Source of the DNA: an uncultured Lachnospiraceae bacterium
GTDB taxonomy: Bacteria > Bacillota > Clostridia > Lachnospirales > Lachnospiraceae
Length of the DNA: 64,000 nt
Direction of reading: 5' to 3'
NCBI GenBank assembly: GCA_910584205.1
Contig: CAJUAA010000011.1
Location: 28,439 to 92,438 of the forward strand
Shown here: piece by piece, positions 49,375 to 58,618 of the stretch
Layout: every line of letters starts with the position of its first letter
Numbering within the stretch: the first letter of the stretch is position 1
Position numbers and translations under genes: made by a program
Notes under the pieces: model-generated
Database searches by the model: none
What the model was told of the DNA's origin: nothing
What the model saw: the letters and a program-made list of their open reading frames with translations, nothing else

Positions 49375-51600
49375 ATGATATGCAGAAAGTGTGGAAAAAC
49401 GCTGGATGACAACGTGCGTTCCTGTCCTTACTGCGGCCAGAAAACGGGAGAACAGGTGTTTAAAAGCGGGATGGGAGAGATCGCATCTTCGCAGTCTGAT
49501 CCGGTGGACAAAGACAATCATTCGGAACAGCAGGTTTTTGAGGGAAACGCGCAGACCGGCAGTTCCGGAGAAGGTACAGGCGGACCGGAAAACGCGGAGA
49601 GAGAACCGGAGGAAAACGGGAAGAAGGAGAACGAATCCCCGAAAGGGAAAACAAAGAAAATACGCGTCATTGCGGTTGCTGCCGCGGTCCTGGCGGTGCT
49701 CCTCCTTTTGTCCATGTGCGGCAGGTCTTCCAATCCGCCGGAAGATGCGGAGGCTGACAGCACGGCTGTGACGGAGCCGGGCGAACCGGAGGGCATCGAA
49801 CCAGAGGACATCGAGCCGGAGGAAACGGCGTCTTCGCAGGAAGCGGAGGAGGAACTGCTCATGTATATGAACCAGGCGGAGGAACAGATTTCCAGGATGT
49901 ACAGCGAGCTGGATGCGATTGATGAATCGGACAGTGAGGGAATTGAAAAAATCCGCAGGCGGGCCGAGATTCTGGAAGCGGTGCTTCCCGATGTAGAGAA
50001 GCTGCAGGAACAGGCAAACGAGATCAGCAGTGTCGATGCAGCGCTCAAAGAGGCGGTAAGGGAATACTTTGTCATGAACCATGATGTGTTCAAAGGTTAC
50101 CATGAGATCCAGGTTTTTATGAGAGATTATCTGGATTTCTGTGAAAAAAGCATATACACCAGGCCAGACCCGGAGGACGCGGCTTCTGCCTATGATTACT
50201 ATTACGCTCTGAACGAGTGGTATCCGTCGGCAAAAGAAGCATATGAGGCCATTGATTCCTGCCCGCTGTGTCTGGAAGCGGAATGGGAACGGTACGGAAA
50301 GGTGCTGGATCTGAATGATGACATCCTGAAGAAAACGGCGCTGGCAAATAACTATAAGGATGGGTTAAGGTGGCAGTCGGTGAAAAACATGTCCGCGAGA
50401 TACGAGACATCGGAGGAACTTGGATACCAGGCGTTTCTTGACTGCCTGGGAGGAGAGATGACGCATGTTCGGAGACAGCGGAGTATCTCGTCCAGTCTTG
50501 CGGAGGAGATCCACGCTTATGCGGAGCTTGGGGAAAAAGAGCGCGACGGATATGAATTTGAAAATAATCGCAGCGGAAAGATCTTCATAGGCGACGACGC
50601 GTTCGAAGCGGTGGATACCATCTATCCTTCCCTGTATCATACATACGACGCGTTTTTGATTATCAAGACCGGATGCGTAAGCGGCACAAGAAAGATTGTG
50701 GTGGAAGCGGAGATACCGGGATTTACGCAGAAATACAAGGAGAGCTTTACGCTGGACGCCACGTACCGGGAGATTGCGGTCAAACCGCCCGCACTGACAG
50801 GCGAGCTGGATCTTGCATCGGCAAAGGACGCGCAGCTGACGCTTACGATATCAGAACAGGAAAACGGAGCCGAGCTCATATCGAAGTCTTTCCCTCTGAC
50901 GATCAAGAGCAAATATGATTTTGACTGGATCAGCGAGGAATACGGAGTGATGACGAAGGACAATATCCTCTGTTTCCTGACGCCGGAATCCTCGGCGATC
51001 TCGGAGATGAAACGCCAGGCCATCGACGAGATTTCCAGTATGACCGACGGGCAGATGGAATCTTTCGTGGGCTATCAGAACACCAGATGGAATAACCATT
51101 ATGTGGGCACCTACCTGCAGGCGGCGGGAATCATGCGGGCGCTGAATGAGATGGGAGTCCGGTACAATATGAAGACGTTTTCTCTCAGCAGCAGCAACCA
51201 GCACATCCTGCTTCCGGACGATGTGCTGGAGCAGAAGGGCGGCCTGTGCATCGAAACGTCCCTGGTGGTGGCGAGTGCGCTGCAAAGCGCGGGAATGCAT
51301 GCCTTTATCGTCCTTCCGCCGGGACACGCGCAGGTTGCGGTGGAGGTCTGGGACGGCCGGGGAGAAGATACAAAGGGCACGGGAGAATATTTCCTGATTG
51401 AAACGACGGCCCTTGACCAGGACTGGTCCGGTGCCTTCATAGACGGCGCGAACGGTTTGCTGAATAATCAAGGCCCGACCGCCGGCCCGATTACCTATAA
51501 GAATAGGGAATCCTGGGAAGAGTACCTTTCAGTGGAAAATACCTACCTGATCGACTGTAACGATTCCAGAGTGCTTGGCCTGACGCCGTTTGTAAATTAA
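49375..51600 (+). CDS. Zinc-ribbon membrane protein with transglutaminase-like extracellular domain
   Basis: 741 residues from the ATG at 49375. The N-terminus is a zinc ribbon (MICRKCGKTLDDNVRSCPYCGQK, four cysteines). A charged, disordered stretch follows, then one membrane segment (VIAVAAAVLAVLLLLSM, about 99-115), an acidic linker and a helical region (about 165-260). The C-terminal third has a transglutaminase/cysteine-protease-like triad: Cys in KGGLCIETSLVVASAL, His in PPGHAQVAVEVWDG, and Asp/Glu in YFLIETTALDQDW. It probably acts outside the membrane on proteins or cell wall. GGGAGAACAG precedes the start. It is monocistronic, with a terminator at 51633. Confidence 0.82.
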   Translation: MICRKCGKTLDDNVRSCPYCGQKTGEQVFKSGMGEIASSQSDPVDKDNHSEQQVFEGNAQTGSSGEGTGGPENAEREPEENGKKENESPKGKTKKIRVIAVAAAVLAVLLLLSMCGRSSNPPEDAEADSTAVTEPGEPEGIEPEDIEPEETASSQEAEEELLMYMNQAEEQISRMYSELDAIDESDSEGIEKIRRRAEILEAVLPDVEKLQEQANEISSVDAALKEAVREYFVMNHDVFKGYHEIQVFMRDYLDFCEKSIYTRPDPEDAASAYDYYYALNEWYPSAKEAYEAIDSCPLCLEAEWERYGKVLDLNDDILKKTALANNYKDGLRWQSVKNMSARYETSEELGYQAFLDCLGGEMTHVRRQRSISSSLAEEIHAYAELGEKERDGYEFENNRSGKIFIGDDAFEAVDTIYPSLYHTYDAFLIIKTGCVSGTRKIVVEAEIPGFTQKYKESFTLDATYREIAVKPPALTGELDLASAKDAQLTLTISEQENGAELISKSFPLTIKSKYDFDWISEEYGVMTKDNILCFLTPESSAISEMKRQAIDEISSMTDGQMESFVGYQNTRWNNHYVGTYLQAAGIMRALNEMGVRYNMKTFSLSSSNQHILLPDDVLEQKGGLCIETSLVVASALQSAGMHAFIVLPPGHAQVAVEVWDGRGEDTKGTGEYFLIETTALDQDWSGAFIDGANGLLNNQGPTAGPITYKNRESWEEYLSVENTYLIDCNDSRVLGLTPFVN

Positions 51601-51632
51601 ACGGCGCGGACGGTAGGTTACGGCGGCTGGGT

Positions 51633-51664
51633 GCGCCTGTCTGGAGACGGACAGGCGCTTTTTT
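51633..51664 (+). terminator. Intrinsic terminator before the fab operon
   Basis: GCGCCTGTC-TGGAGACG-GACAGGCGC followed by TTTTTT. Confidence 0.88.
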
Positions 51665-51714
51665 CGTCCTGTTTACGGTCTTATTTACGAATGATTTACA
51701 AAATAAGAAAGGTC

Positions 51715-51769
51715 TTGACAAATGCGCCGTTCCCATATATACTTTAGCCGAATACTTTGATAATCAAAA
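51715..51769 (+). promoter_or_regulatory. fabH promoter with FabT-like operator
   Basis: TTGACA (51715-51720), a 17-base spacer and TATACT (51738-51743) form a strong promoter. ACTTTGATAATCAAAAT at 51753-51769, just after the expected transcript start, matches the FabT box of Firmicutes (ANTTTGATTATCAAATT). Confidence 0.8.
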
Positions 51770-51794
51770 TAATATGGCGAATAGAGGATAGGAA

Positions 51795-52760
51795 ATGAAC
51801 GCAAAAATCATCGGGACCGGCTGGCAGCTGCCGGCATATGAAGCGGATAATGATTATCTGTCCACGCTGGTGGAGACCAGCGACGAGTGGATCACGGAGC
51901 GGACGGGAATCCGGAAGAGACATCTGGCAAAGGAAGAGACTACCACGTCTCTGGCAGCGGGAGCGGCGAAAAAGGCGCTTGCGGATGCCGGTCTGCCGGC
52001 GGAGGAGATCGACCTCCTGATCGTGGCGACGATCACGTCGGATACGGTGACGCCCAGCACCGCCTGCCGGGTACAGGCAGAGCTGGGGGCGGTGCATGCA
52101 GTGGCCTTTGATATCAACGCCGCCTGCTCGGGATTCCTGTACGCGGTACATATGGCGGACGCGTTTATCAAAAGCGGCGTCTACCGAAAGGCGCTTCTGA
52201 TCGGGGCAGAGACGCTGTCAAAACTGGTGGACTGGACAGACCGGGGGACCTGTGTCCTGTTCGGCGACGGAGCCGGGGCGGCGGTGCTGGCCGCGTCGGA
52301 TCAGGGCGGCATTGCGGCCCAGTCACTGGGGAGCAACGGGAGCAAATGGGAGGTTCTGTCCTGCATGGGGCGTCCCAACGGCAATCCGGTGTGCCGGGAG
52401 CAGAGGGAGCCGGGCTATCTGCAGATGAACGGACAGGAAGTCTTTAAATTTGCGGTAAAGACCGTTCCTCTGTGCATCGAGGACGCGCTTGAGAAGGCGG
52501 GGCTCTCTCCGGATGACATCGACCATTTTCTGCTGCATCAGGCCAACAAGCGGATCATCCAGTCCGTGGCAAAGCGTCTGAAGCAGCCGGAGGAGAAGTT
52601 TCCCATGAACATCGGCCAGTGCGCCAATACGTCGGCGGCCAGCCTTCCGATCCTTCTGGCGCAGATGAAGGAACAGGGGCGCCTGCACCCGGGAGAGAAG
52701 CTGGTGCTGTCCGGCTTTGGAGCGGGCCTGACCTGGGGCGCCTGCGTAATGGAGTGGTAG
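51795..52760 (+). CDS. fabH: Beta-ketoacyl-ACP synthase III
   Basis: 321 residues. The catalytic triad is Cys111 in INAACSGFLYAV, His in HFLLHQANKRI (about 248) and Asn in CANTSAASLP (about 278). It starts fatty acid synthesis by condensing acetyl- or branched acyl-CoA with malonyl-ACP. AGAGGATAGG precedes the ATG. It is the first gene of the fab operon, behind a FabT-controlled promoter, and is separated from acpP by 186 bases containing a second such promoter. Confidence 0.96.
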   Translation: MNAKIIGTGWQLPAYEADNDYLSTLVETSDEWITERTGIRKRHLAKEETTTSLAAGAAKKALADAGLPAEEIDLLIVATITSDTVTPSTACRVQAELGAVHAVAFDINAACSGFLYAVHMADAFIKSGVYRKALLIGAETLSKLVDWTDRGTCVLFGDGAGAAVLAASDQGGIAAQSLGSNGSKWEVLSCMGRPNGNPVCREQREPGYLQMNGQEVFKFAVKTVPLCIEDALEKAGLSPDDIDHFLLHQANKRIIQSVAKRLKQPEEKFPMNIGQCANTSAASLPILLAQMKEQGRLHPGEKLVLSGFGAGLTWGACVMEW

Positions 52761-52837
52761 CAGTCCGCGGCAGCAGAGGATCTGCCGGCGGAAAAACTCT
52801 GTCCGGGGCAGCCGGATAAATTTTATAAAAAACTGTA

Positions 52838-52880
52838 TTGACAAAACAGGATACGGACTATATACTTTGATTGTCAAAGT
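52838..52880 (+). promoter_or_regulatory. Second fab promoter (acpP onward) with overlapping FabT-like operator
   Basis: TTGACA (52838-52843), 17-base spacer, TATACT (52861-52866). A perfect dyad ACTTTGA-TTG-TCAAAGT (52864-52880) overlaps the -10 box, so binding would block transcription of acpP and the genes after it. Confidence 0.82.
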
Positions 52881-52946
52881 AATTTCGAAAAAGAAAAACC
52901 AATCAGGAAAAAAGTGAAATTTTAAGAAGAGAAGGAGAACGATACG

Positions 52947-53180
52947 ATGTTGGAGAAGATCAAAGAGATGGTAGCAGAGCAGCTGAATGTGGAAGCAGAG
53001 AGCCTGACCGCGGAGACTTCCTTTAAAGAGGACCTGGGAGCGGATTCCCTGGACCTGTTCGAGCTGGTAACCAATCTGGAGGATGAGTATGAGATCGAGA
53101 TTCCGTCCGAGGAGCTGGAAAACCTCACGACGGTGGGCGCAGTGGCAGACTATCTGAAGTCCAAGGGAATCGAAGCGTAA
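52947..53180 (+). CDS. acpP: Acyl carrier protein
   Basis: 77 residues, strongly acidic. The phosphopantetheine serine is in LGADSLDLFELV (about residue 37). AAGAAGAGAAGGAG precedes the ATG. It lies between fabH and fabK and carries the growing acyl chain for the operon's enzymes. It is preceded by its own FabT-controlled promoter. Confidence 0.95.
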   Translation: MLEKIKEMVAEQLNVEAESLTAETSFKEDLGADSLDLFELVTNLEDEYEIEIPSEELENLTTVGAVADYLKSKGIEA

Positions 53181-53226
53181 GGAAGAGTAAAGAAGAAGAG
53201 GTAAAGAAGGAAAGCGGGTGTCTGTT

Positions 53227-54153
53227 ATGAAGACAAGAGTTACGGAACTGTTGGGCATGGAGAAACCGATCATTCAGGGCGGCATGGCGTGGGTGGCAGA
53301 ATCCCATCTGGCGGCTGCCGTATCGGAGGCAGGCGGATTCGGCCTGATCGGCGCGGCAAACGCGCCGGCGGACGTGGTGAGAAACTATATCCGGGAAGCA
53401 AAGAAACTGACGGACCGGCCATTTGGAGTCAATATCATGCTTTTGAGCCCTTTTGCGGATGACATCGCAAAGGTGGTCGTGGAAGAAGGCGTGGCGGCGG
53501 TGACGACGGGAGCCGGGAACCCGGAGAAATATATGGCTCAGTGGAAAGAAGCCAATATCAAGGTTATCCCGGTGGTCGCATCTGTAGCTCTTGCAAAGCG
53601 TATGGAACGCTGCGGGGCGGACGCGGTCGTGGCAGAGGGAACCGAGTCCGGAGGACACATCGGCCAGGCGACGACCATGACCCTGGTGCCCCAGGTGGTG
53701 GATGCCGTATCCATTCCGGTCATCGCCGCAGGCGGGATCGCGGACGGAAGGGGCTTCGCGGCAGCCATGATGCTGGGTGCGGAAGCCGTACAGATGGGGA
53801 CCAGATTCTGTGTGTCCGATGAGTGCGTGATCCATGAGAAATACAAGGAGCGCATCCTGAAGGCAAAGGATATTGATTCCGAGGTGACCGGCAGAAGCCA
53901 CGGGCATCCGGTACGCGGGCTCCGCAATAAGATGACCCGGGAATATCTGAAGCTGGAAGCGGAAGGGGCTTCTTTTGAAGAGCTGGAGAAGCTGACGCTG
54001 GGCGGTTTAAGAAAAGCAGTGGTAGAAGGAGATACGGACAACGGCTCCGTGCTTGCGGGACAGATCGCGGGTATGGTGAGCCGCCGTCAGAGCTGCCGGG
54101 AGATCATCGATGAGATTATGGATCAGGCGGAGGTTCTGCTGAAGCTCAGATAG
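53227..54153 (+). CDS. fabK: Enoyl-ACP reductase II (FMN-dependent FabK)
   Basis: 308 residues from ATG 53227; a GTG nine bases upstream is closer to the AAGGAAAG element and may be the true start. TIM-barrel features of the nitronate monooxygenase/FabK family are clear: PIIQGGMAWVAESHLAAAVSEAGGFGLIG near the N-terminus, AVVAEGTESGGHIGQATTM, PVIAAGGIADGRGFAAAMMLGAEAVQMGTRF. It reduces enoyl-ACP with FMN and NAD(P)H and replaces the triclosan-sensitive FabI in Firmicutes. It lies between acpP and fabD. Confidence 0.94.
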   Translation: MKTRVTELLGMEKPIIQGGMAWVAESHLAAAVSEAGGFGLIGAANAPADVVRNYIREAKKLTDRPFGVNIMLLSPFADDIAKVVVEEGVAAVTTGAGNPEKYMAQWKEANIKVIPVVASVALAKRMERCGADAVVAEGTESGGHIGQATTMTLVPQVVDAVSIPVIAAGGIADGRGFAAAMMLGAEAVQMGTRFCVSDECVIHEKYKERILKAKDIDSEVTGRSHGHPVRGLRNKMTREYLKLEAEGASFEELEKLTLGGLRKAVVEGDTDNGSVLAGQIAGMVSRRQSCREIIDEIMDQAEVLLKLR

Positions 54154-54211
54154 GACCGGACCCATTGTCCGTCCAGGACGGACAGCAGGCCGATCAGAAC
54201 AGGAGAACAAA

Positions 54212-54250
54212 AGGGCTGCCGGGCCGAATGGCATGGCAGCCCCTGTTTTA
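54212..54250 (+). terminator. Possible attenuator between fabK and fabD
   Basis: GGGCTGCC pairs with GGCAGCCC across a 14-base loop and is followed by CTGTTTTA. The T-run is short, so it may be a partial terminator or a processing stem inside the operon. Confidence 0.5.
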
Positions 54251-54283
54251 AGACAGACAGGGTCAGATGAGGAGAAGAAGGAC

Positions 54284-55201
54284 ATGAGTAAGACAGCATT
54301 CGTATTTCCGGGCCAGGGCGCGCAGTACGTGGGCATGGGAAAAGATTTTTATGAGGCATTTCCGGAGTGCAGGGAAGTGTTTGAGACCGCTTCCGAAGCA
54401 TCGGGGCTTGATATCGCAAAGCTCTGTTTTGAAGAGAACGATCAGATCAATCAGACAGAATACACCCAGGTCTGCATGCTGGCCGCGGAGATGGCGGTAC
54501 TCCGGGCCGTGGAGCTTAAGGGAATCACGTCCTCTGTGAACGCGGGCCTGAGCCTGGGCGAGTACGGCGCTCTGGTGGCGTCGAAGGCCATGAGCCTGAG
54601 GGACGCCTGCCGCGTGGTGCGACGGCGGGGAATCCTCATGCAGGAGGCGGTGCCGGTGGGCGGCGCCATGGCGGCGGTGCTTGCCATGGATGCGGCGAAG
54701 ATCGAAGAAATCTGCGGGCAGACCGAAGGCATCGTATCCATCGCCAATTACAACTGCCCGGGACAGATCGTGATCACCGGAGAAGAGCAGGCGGTGGACG
54801 CGGCCTGCGCGGCGCTGAAGGAAGCCGGGGCGAAACGGACGGTCCGCCTGAATGTCAGCGGCCCGTTTCATTCCGCCATGCTGCAGGGTGCGGGAGAGAA
54901 GCTGATGGATGTGCTGAAGGATGTGGAGCTTACGGCATTTGACACGCCCTACATCACCAATGTAACGGCGGATTATGTGACCTCCACGGAAGGAATCCGG
55001 GATCTGCTCTGTCGCCAGGTGTCGTCCAGCGTGCGCTGGCAGCAGTCGGTGGAGCGTATGATCGCCGACGGCGTGGATACGTTCATCGAAATGGGCCCGG
55101 GTAAGACGCTGTCCGGATTTATGAGAAAGATCAGCCGGGACGTGAAGATGATGAATATAGAAACGATGGCGGACTACGAGAAGGCCATGTCCGCCCTGTA
55201 A
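54284..55201 (+). CDS. fabD: Malonyl-CoA:ACP malonyltransferase
   Basis: 305 residues from the ATG at 54284 with GAGGAGAAGAAGG upstream; codons from 54233 belong to the attenuator region. FVFPGQGAQYVGMGKD opens the acyltransferase fold, the active serine is in AGLSLGEYGAL (about 92), and the histidine partner in NVSGPFHSAML (about 198). It loads malonate onto ACP. It sits in its conserved place between fabK and fabG. Confidence 0.95.
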   Translation: MSKTAFVFPGQGAQYVGMGKDFYEAFPECREVFETASEASGLDIAKLCFEENDQINQTEYTQVCMLAAEMAVLRAVELKGITSSVNAGLSLGEYGALVASKAMSLRDACRVVRRRGILMQEAVPVGGAMAAVLAMDAAKIEEICGQTEGIVSIANYNCPGQIVITGEEQAVDAACAALKEAGAKRTVRLNVSGPFHSAMLQGAGEKLMDVLKDVELTAFDTPYITNVTADYVTSTEGIRDLLCRQVSSSVRWQQSVERMIADGVDTFIEMGPGKTLSGFMRKISRDVKMMNIETMADYEKAMSAL

Positions 55202-55302
55202 CTGCTGGGAGCATCCGCAGGCGGGGACGCCCCGGCATCCGCGGGTGCGGAATCTGAAAGGATAACCGGAAACAGAAAAACCCGGAATTAGGAGAAGACA
55301 GA

Positions 55303-56043
55303 ATGTTGAATGGAAAGATCGCCCTGGTGACCGGGGCGGCAAAAGGAATCGGACGCGCCATCGCGCTGGCGCTGGCGGCGGAAGGAGCCGTGGTCGTCGT
55401 CAATTACAACGGCTCCAGAGAACGGGCGGAGCAGACCCTGGAGGAGATCAGAGCGCTGGGCGCGGACGGCTGCGTGTACCAGTGCAATGTGGCGGATACG
55501 GAAGCGGCGCTTGCCATGGTCAAAGAGGTGACGGCCAGATACGGCAGGCTGGATATTCTGGTGAACAACGCGGGCATCACAAGAGACAACCTGATCATGA
55601 AGATGTCGGAGGAGGATTTCGACGCGGTGATAAACGCCAACCTGAAGGGCTGCTTCAATACCATCAAGGCGGTGAGCCGCCAGATGCTGAAGCAGAGGGC
55701 AGGGCGTATCGTCAATATTACATCTGTATCCGGTATTCTTGGCAATGCAGGACAGGCGAATTATGCGTCGTCCAAGGCGGGCGTCATCGGCCTGACAAAG
55801 ACCATGGCGCGGGAGCTGGCAAGCCGCGGCATCACAGTGAACGCGGTGGCGCCGGGCTTTGTGGATACGGACATGACTCAGGTGCTTTCTGACAGCGTGA
55901 AAGAGGCGGCGACGGCTCAGATCCCTCTGGGACGGTTTGGGAAGCCGGAAGATATTGCCAATATGGTGGCTTATCTGGCTTCGGAAAAGGCAGCGTATAT
56001 CACAGGGCAGATCATCAGCGTAGACGGAGGTATGGCGATCTAA
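55303..56043 (+). CDS. fabG: 3-oxoacyl-ACP reductase
   Basis: 246 residues, short-chain dehydrogenase. TGAAKGIGRAIALALA binds NADPH, NNAGITRDNLIMKM follows, and the catalytic Ser-Tyr-Lys is in NITSVSGILGNAGQANYASSKAGV (about 138-155). The C-terminus (ITGQIISVDGGMAI) is typical. It reduces beta-ketoacyl-ACP. Its stop TAA overlaps the fabF start by one base (TAATG). Confidence 0.96.
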   Translation: MLNGKIALVTGAAKGIGRAIALALAAEGAVVVVNYNGSRERAEQTLEEIRALGADGCVYQCNVADTEAALAMVKEVTARYGRLDILVNNAGITRDNLIMKMSEEDFDAVINANLKGCFNTIKAVSRQMLKQRAGRIVNITSVSGILGNAGQANYASSKAGVIGLTKTMARELASRGITVNAVAPGFVDTDMTQVLSDSVKEAATAQIPLGRFGKPEDIANMVAYLASEKAAYITGQIISVDGGMAI

Positions 56044-57278
56044 TGAGAAGAGTAGTTGTGACTGGAATGGGAGCGATCACTCCCCTTGGACTGAATGTAA
56101 CGGATTATTTTGAAAATATCAAGGCCGGCAATCATGGCTTCGGCATCATTTCCAAATTTGACGCCTCTGAGTACAAGGCCCATGTGGCGGCGGAGGTCAA
56201 AGGCTTCTCCGCAAAGGAATTTATGGATTTCAAGGCGGCAAAGCGGATGGAGCCCTTCTCCCAGTACGCGGTGGCGGCGGCGAAGGAAGCCATGGAGCAG
56301 GCGGGACTTGACATGGAAAAAGAGGACGCCTACCGGGTGGGCTGCTCCATCGGCTCCGGCATCGGCAGCCTGGAGGTAGTCGAGAGGGAATACACCCGGC
56401 TGACTCAGAAAGGTCCCAACCGTGTGGCGCCCCTGATGGTGCCTCTGATGATCTCCAACATGGCGGCAGGAAACGTGTCGATCGCGTACGGCTTAAAAGG
56501 AAAGAGCCTGAATGTGGTGACCGCCTGTGCCACCGGAACCCACTCCATCGGGGAGGCGTACCGGAGCATCCAGGCCGGAGACGCGGACGTGATGCTGGCG
56601 GGCGGCACGGAGAGCTGCATCTGCCCCACCGGCGTGGCGGGCTTTGCGGCGCTGACGGCGCTCTCCGGCAGCGAGGACCCGGACCGCTGTTCCATTCCGT
56701 TCGATAAAGACCGGGACGGCTTTGTCATGGGCGAGGGCGCAGGCGTGGTCGTTCTGGAAGAGCTGGAGCATGCGAAGAACCGGGGAGCCAGGATCCTGGC
56801 GGAGGTCGTGGGCTACGGCGCTACCAGCGACGCGTACCATATCACTTCCCCGGCGGAGGACGGCATGGGTGCGGCGACGGCCATGAAATGGGCGGTGGAA
56901 GAATCAGGAGCTGCCATGGAAGATATCATGTATATCAACGCCCATGGGACCAGCACCCACCACAACGACCTGTTTGAGACCCGCGCCATCAAACTGGCGT
57001 TCGGAGCGCATGCGAAAGAGATGAAAGTCAATTCCACCAAATCCATGATCGGGCATCTGCTGGGAGCCGCAGGAGCTGTAGAGTTCATCACCTGCGTTAA
57101 GGAGATGGAAGAGGGCTTCGTCCATGTGACGAGAGGACTGGAGAACCCGGACGAGGAGCTGGATCTGGATTACGTACAGGGCGAGGGCGTGAGCATGGAG
57201 CTGACTTACGCACTGTCCAATTCTCTGGGATTCGGCGGGCATAACGCCAGCATCCTCATCAAAAAATACGAAGCCTAG
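56043..57278 (+). CDS. fabF: Beta-ketoacyl-ACP synthase II
   Basis: 411 residues. RRVVVTGMGAITPLGLNV opens the fold. The catalytic cysteine is in VVTACATGTHSIGEAYR (about 161), the histidines in NAHGTSTHHND (about 302) and MIGHLLGAAGAVE (about 339). It performs the elongating condensations. It is coupled to fabG by a one-base overlap and followed after 18 bases by fabZ. Confidence 0.96.
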   Translation: MRRVVVTGMGAITPLGLNVTDYFENIKAGNHGFGIISKFDASEYKAHVAAEVKGFSAKEFMDFKAAKRMEPFSQYAVAAAKEAMEQAGLDMEKEDAYRVGCSIGSGIGSLEVVEREYTRLTQKGPNRVAPLMVPLMISNMAAGNVSIAYGLKGKSLNVVTACATGTHSIGEAYRSIQAGDADVMLAGGTESCICPTGVAGFAALTALSGSEDPDRCSIPFDKDRDGFVMGEGAGVVVLEELEHAKNRGARILAEVVGYGATSDAYHITSPAEDGMGAATAMKWAVEESGAAMEDIMYINAHGTSTHHNDLFETRAIKLAFGAHAKEMKVNSTKSMIGHLLGAAGAVEFITCVKEMEEGFVHVTRGLENPDEELDLDYVQGEGVSMELTYALSNSLGFGGHNASILIKKYEA

Positions 57279-57296
57279 GGCCGCGGAGGAAGCAGT

Positions 57297-57722
57297 ATGA
57301 CAATGGATATCAAGGAGATTATGGAAATCATCCCCCACAGGCAGCCGTTTCTGCTGATCGACCGGATCGAGGAGCTGGAGCCGGGTAAGAGGGCCGTGGG
57401 AAAGAAGTGCGTCACGTATAACGAGCCGTTTTTCAACGGGCATTTTCCGCAGGAGCCGGTCATGCCGGGCGTCCTGATCCTGGAGGCGCTGGCGCAGGTG
57501 GGCGCCGTGGCGATCTTAAGCCAGCCGGAAAATAAAGGAAAGACCGCTTATTTCGGAGGCATTGACAAGGCAAAATTCAAGAAGAAGGTGGTGCCGGGAG
57601 AGGTGCTGGCCCTGGAGCTTGAGATTGTCAAGCAGAAGGGCCCCATCGGCGTGGGGAAGGCCGTGGCGACGGTAGACGGCAAAGTGGCGGCATCGGCGGA
57701 GATGACCTTCGCGGTAGGCTGA
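57297..57722 (+). CDS. fabZ: 3-hydroxyacyl-ACP dehydratase
   Basis: 141 residues, hot-dog fold. IMEIIPHRQPFLLIDRI and FFNGHFPQEPVMPGVLILEALAQ contain the conserved His and Glu of the active site. GCGGAGGAAGC precedes the ATG. It is the last fab gene in this operon; accB/accC/accD/accA, which often follow in Firmicutes, are not here. Confidence 0.95.
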   Translation: MTMDIKEIMEIIPHRQPFLLIDRIEELEPGKRAVGKKCVTYNEPFFNGHFPQEPVMPGVLILEALAQVGAVAILSQPENKGKTAYFGGIDKAKFKKKVVPGEVLALELEIVKQKGPIGVGKAVATVDGKVAASAEMTFAVG

Positions 57723-57845
57723 ATACAGGCGGTCCGGCATCTGGAAAAGAACGTCGGAAAATGCAGGACTTTCCTTTACTTTTGCCAAAAAGCGCCGATA
57801 TACCCTTTAGACGCAGCTTTTACAGCATAAAGGAGGAGGTTTAGT

Positions 57846-58466
57846 ATGCAGGTTAATACAAATTATGACGCTGCCGTCAGACAATATACACAGGCAGCGC
57901 AGACGACAGGAAAAGCAGGTGCAGCGGTAGACAGCTCGAAGGATACGGCGGCCGCAGCAGCGCCGAAGCAGGATGTGGATCAGGCGGATTTCAGCAAAGA
58001 TACGGCAGTGACCGGGAAGATGAGCAGCTCTGACAGAGCAGCGCTCGTACAGAGCTTAAAGGCGGATCTGGACAACCAGATGTCCCGCTTTACCAATATG
58101 ATGACCCAGATGTTCCAGAAACAGGGAATTACGGCAAACCTGTCTCAGGGCAATGATTTCTGGCGGTTCATGGCGAGCGGCAACTATACGGTAGACGCCA
58201 AGACAAAGGCGGACGCGCAGGCGGCGATCTCCGAGGACGGTTACTGGGGCGTAGCAAAGACATCCCAGAGAATCTTTGATTTTGCTCAGGCTCTCGCAGG
58301 AGACGACCCGGAGAAGATGAAAGAGATGCAGGCGGCAGTGGAGAAGGGCTTCAAGCAGGCAGAGGAAGCATGGGGCGGCAGCCTTCCGGCAATCTGCGGC
58401 GATACCCACAGTGCCATCGGCAAGCTGTTCGACGACTATTATGCACAGCGCGGCGTAGCGGTATAA
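57846..58466 (+). CDS. DUF5610-like conserved protein
   Basis: 206 residues. The N-terminal ~60 residues are low-complexity, rich in Ala, Asp and Gln (TGKAGAAVDSSKDTAAAAAPKQ). The C-terminal half reads AISEDGYWGVAKTSQRIFDFAQALAGDDPEKMKEMQAAVEKGFKQAEEAWGGSLP, familiar from DUF5610-type proteins that occur beside flagellar or secretion genes and elsewhere. There is no signal peptide or membrane segment. A strong AAAGGAGGAGG precedes the ATG and a terminator follows, so it is monocistronic and probably well expressed. Function unknown. Confidence 0.8.
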   Translation: MQVNTNYDAAVRQYTQAAQTTGKAGAAVDSSKDTAAAAAPKQDVDQADFSKDTAVTGKMSSSDRAALVQSLKADLDNQMSRFTNMMTQMFQKQGITANLSQGNDFWRFMASGNYTVDAKTKADAQAAISEDGYWGVAKTSQRIFDFAQALAGDDPEKMKEMQAAVEKGFKQAEEAWGGSLPAICGDTHSAIGKLFDDYYAQRGVAV

Positions 58467-58508
58467 TACGTACCGACAGGCAGATTACAACAGACAAAAG
58501 ACAATCAA

Positions 58509-58546
58509 AACTCCCGGCACGGAAGGAACGGTGCCGGGAGTTTTCT
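58509..58546 (+). terminator. Intrinsic terminator after the DUF5610-like gene
   Basis: AACTCCCGGCAC-GGAAGGAACG-GTGCCGGGAGTTTTC, a 12-bp perfect stem. Confidence 0.9.
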
Positions 58547-58618
58547 GTTCCGTATGCGGCAGCGGAGCTGCCGGAAAGGCTTTGCCGCCGCACGGCGTCG
58601 GAAGCTTCTGATACGCTT

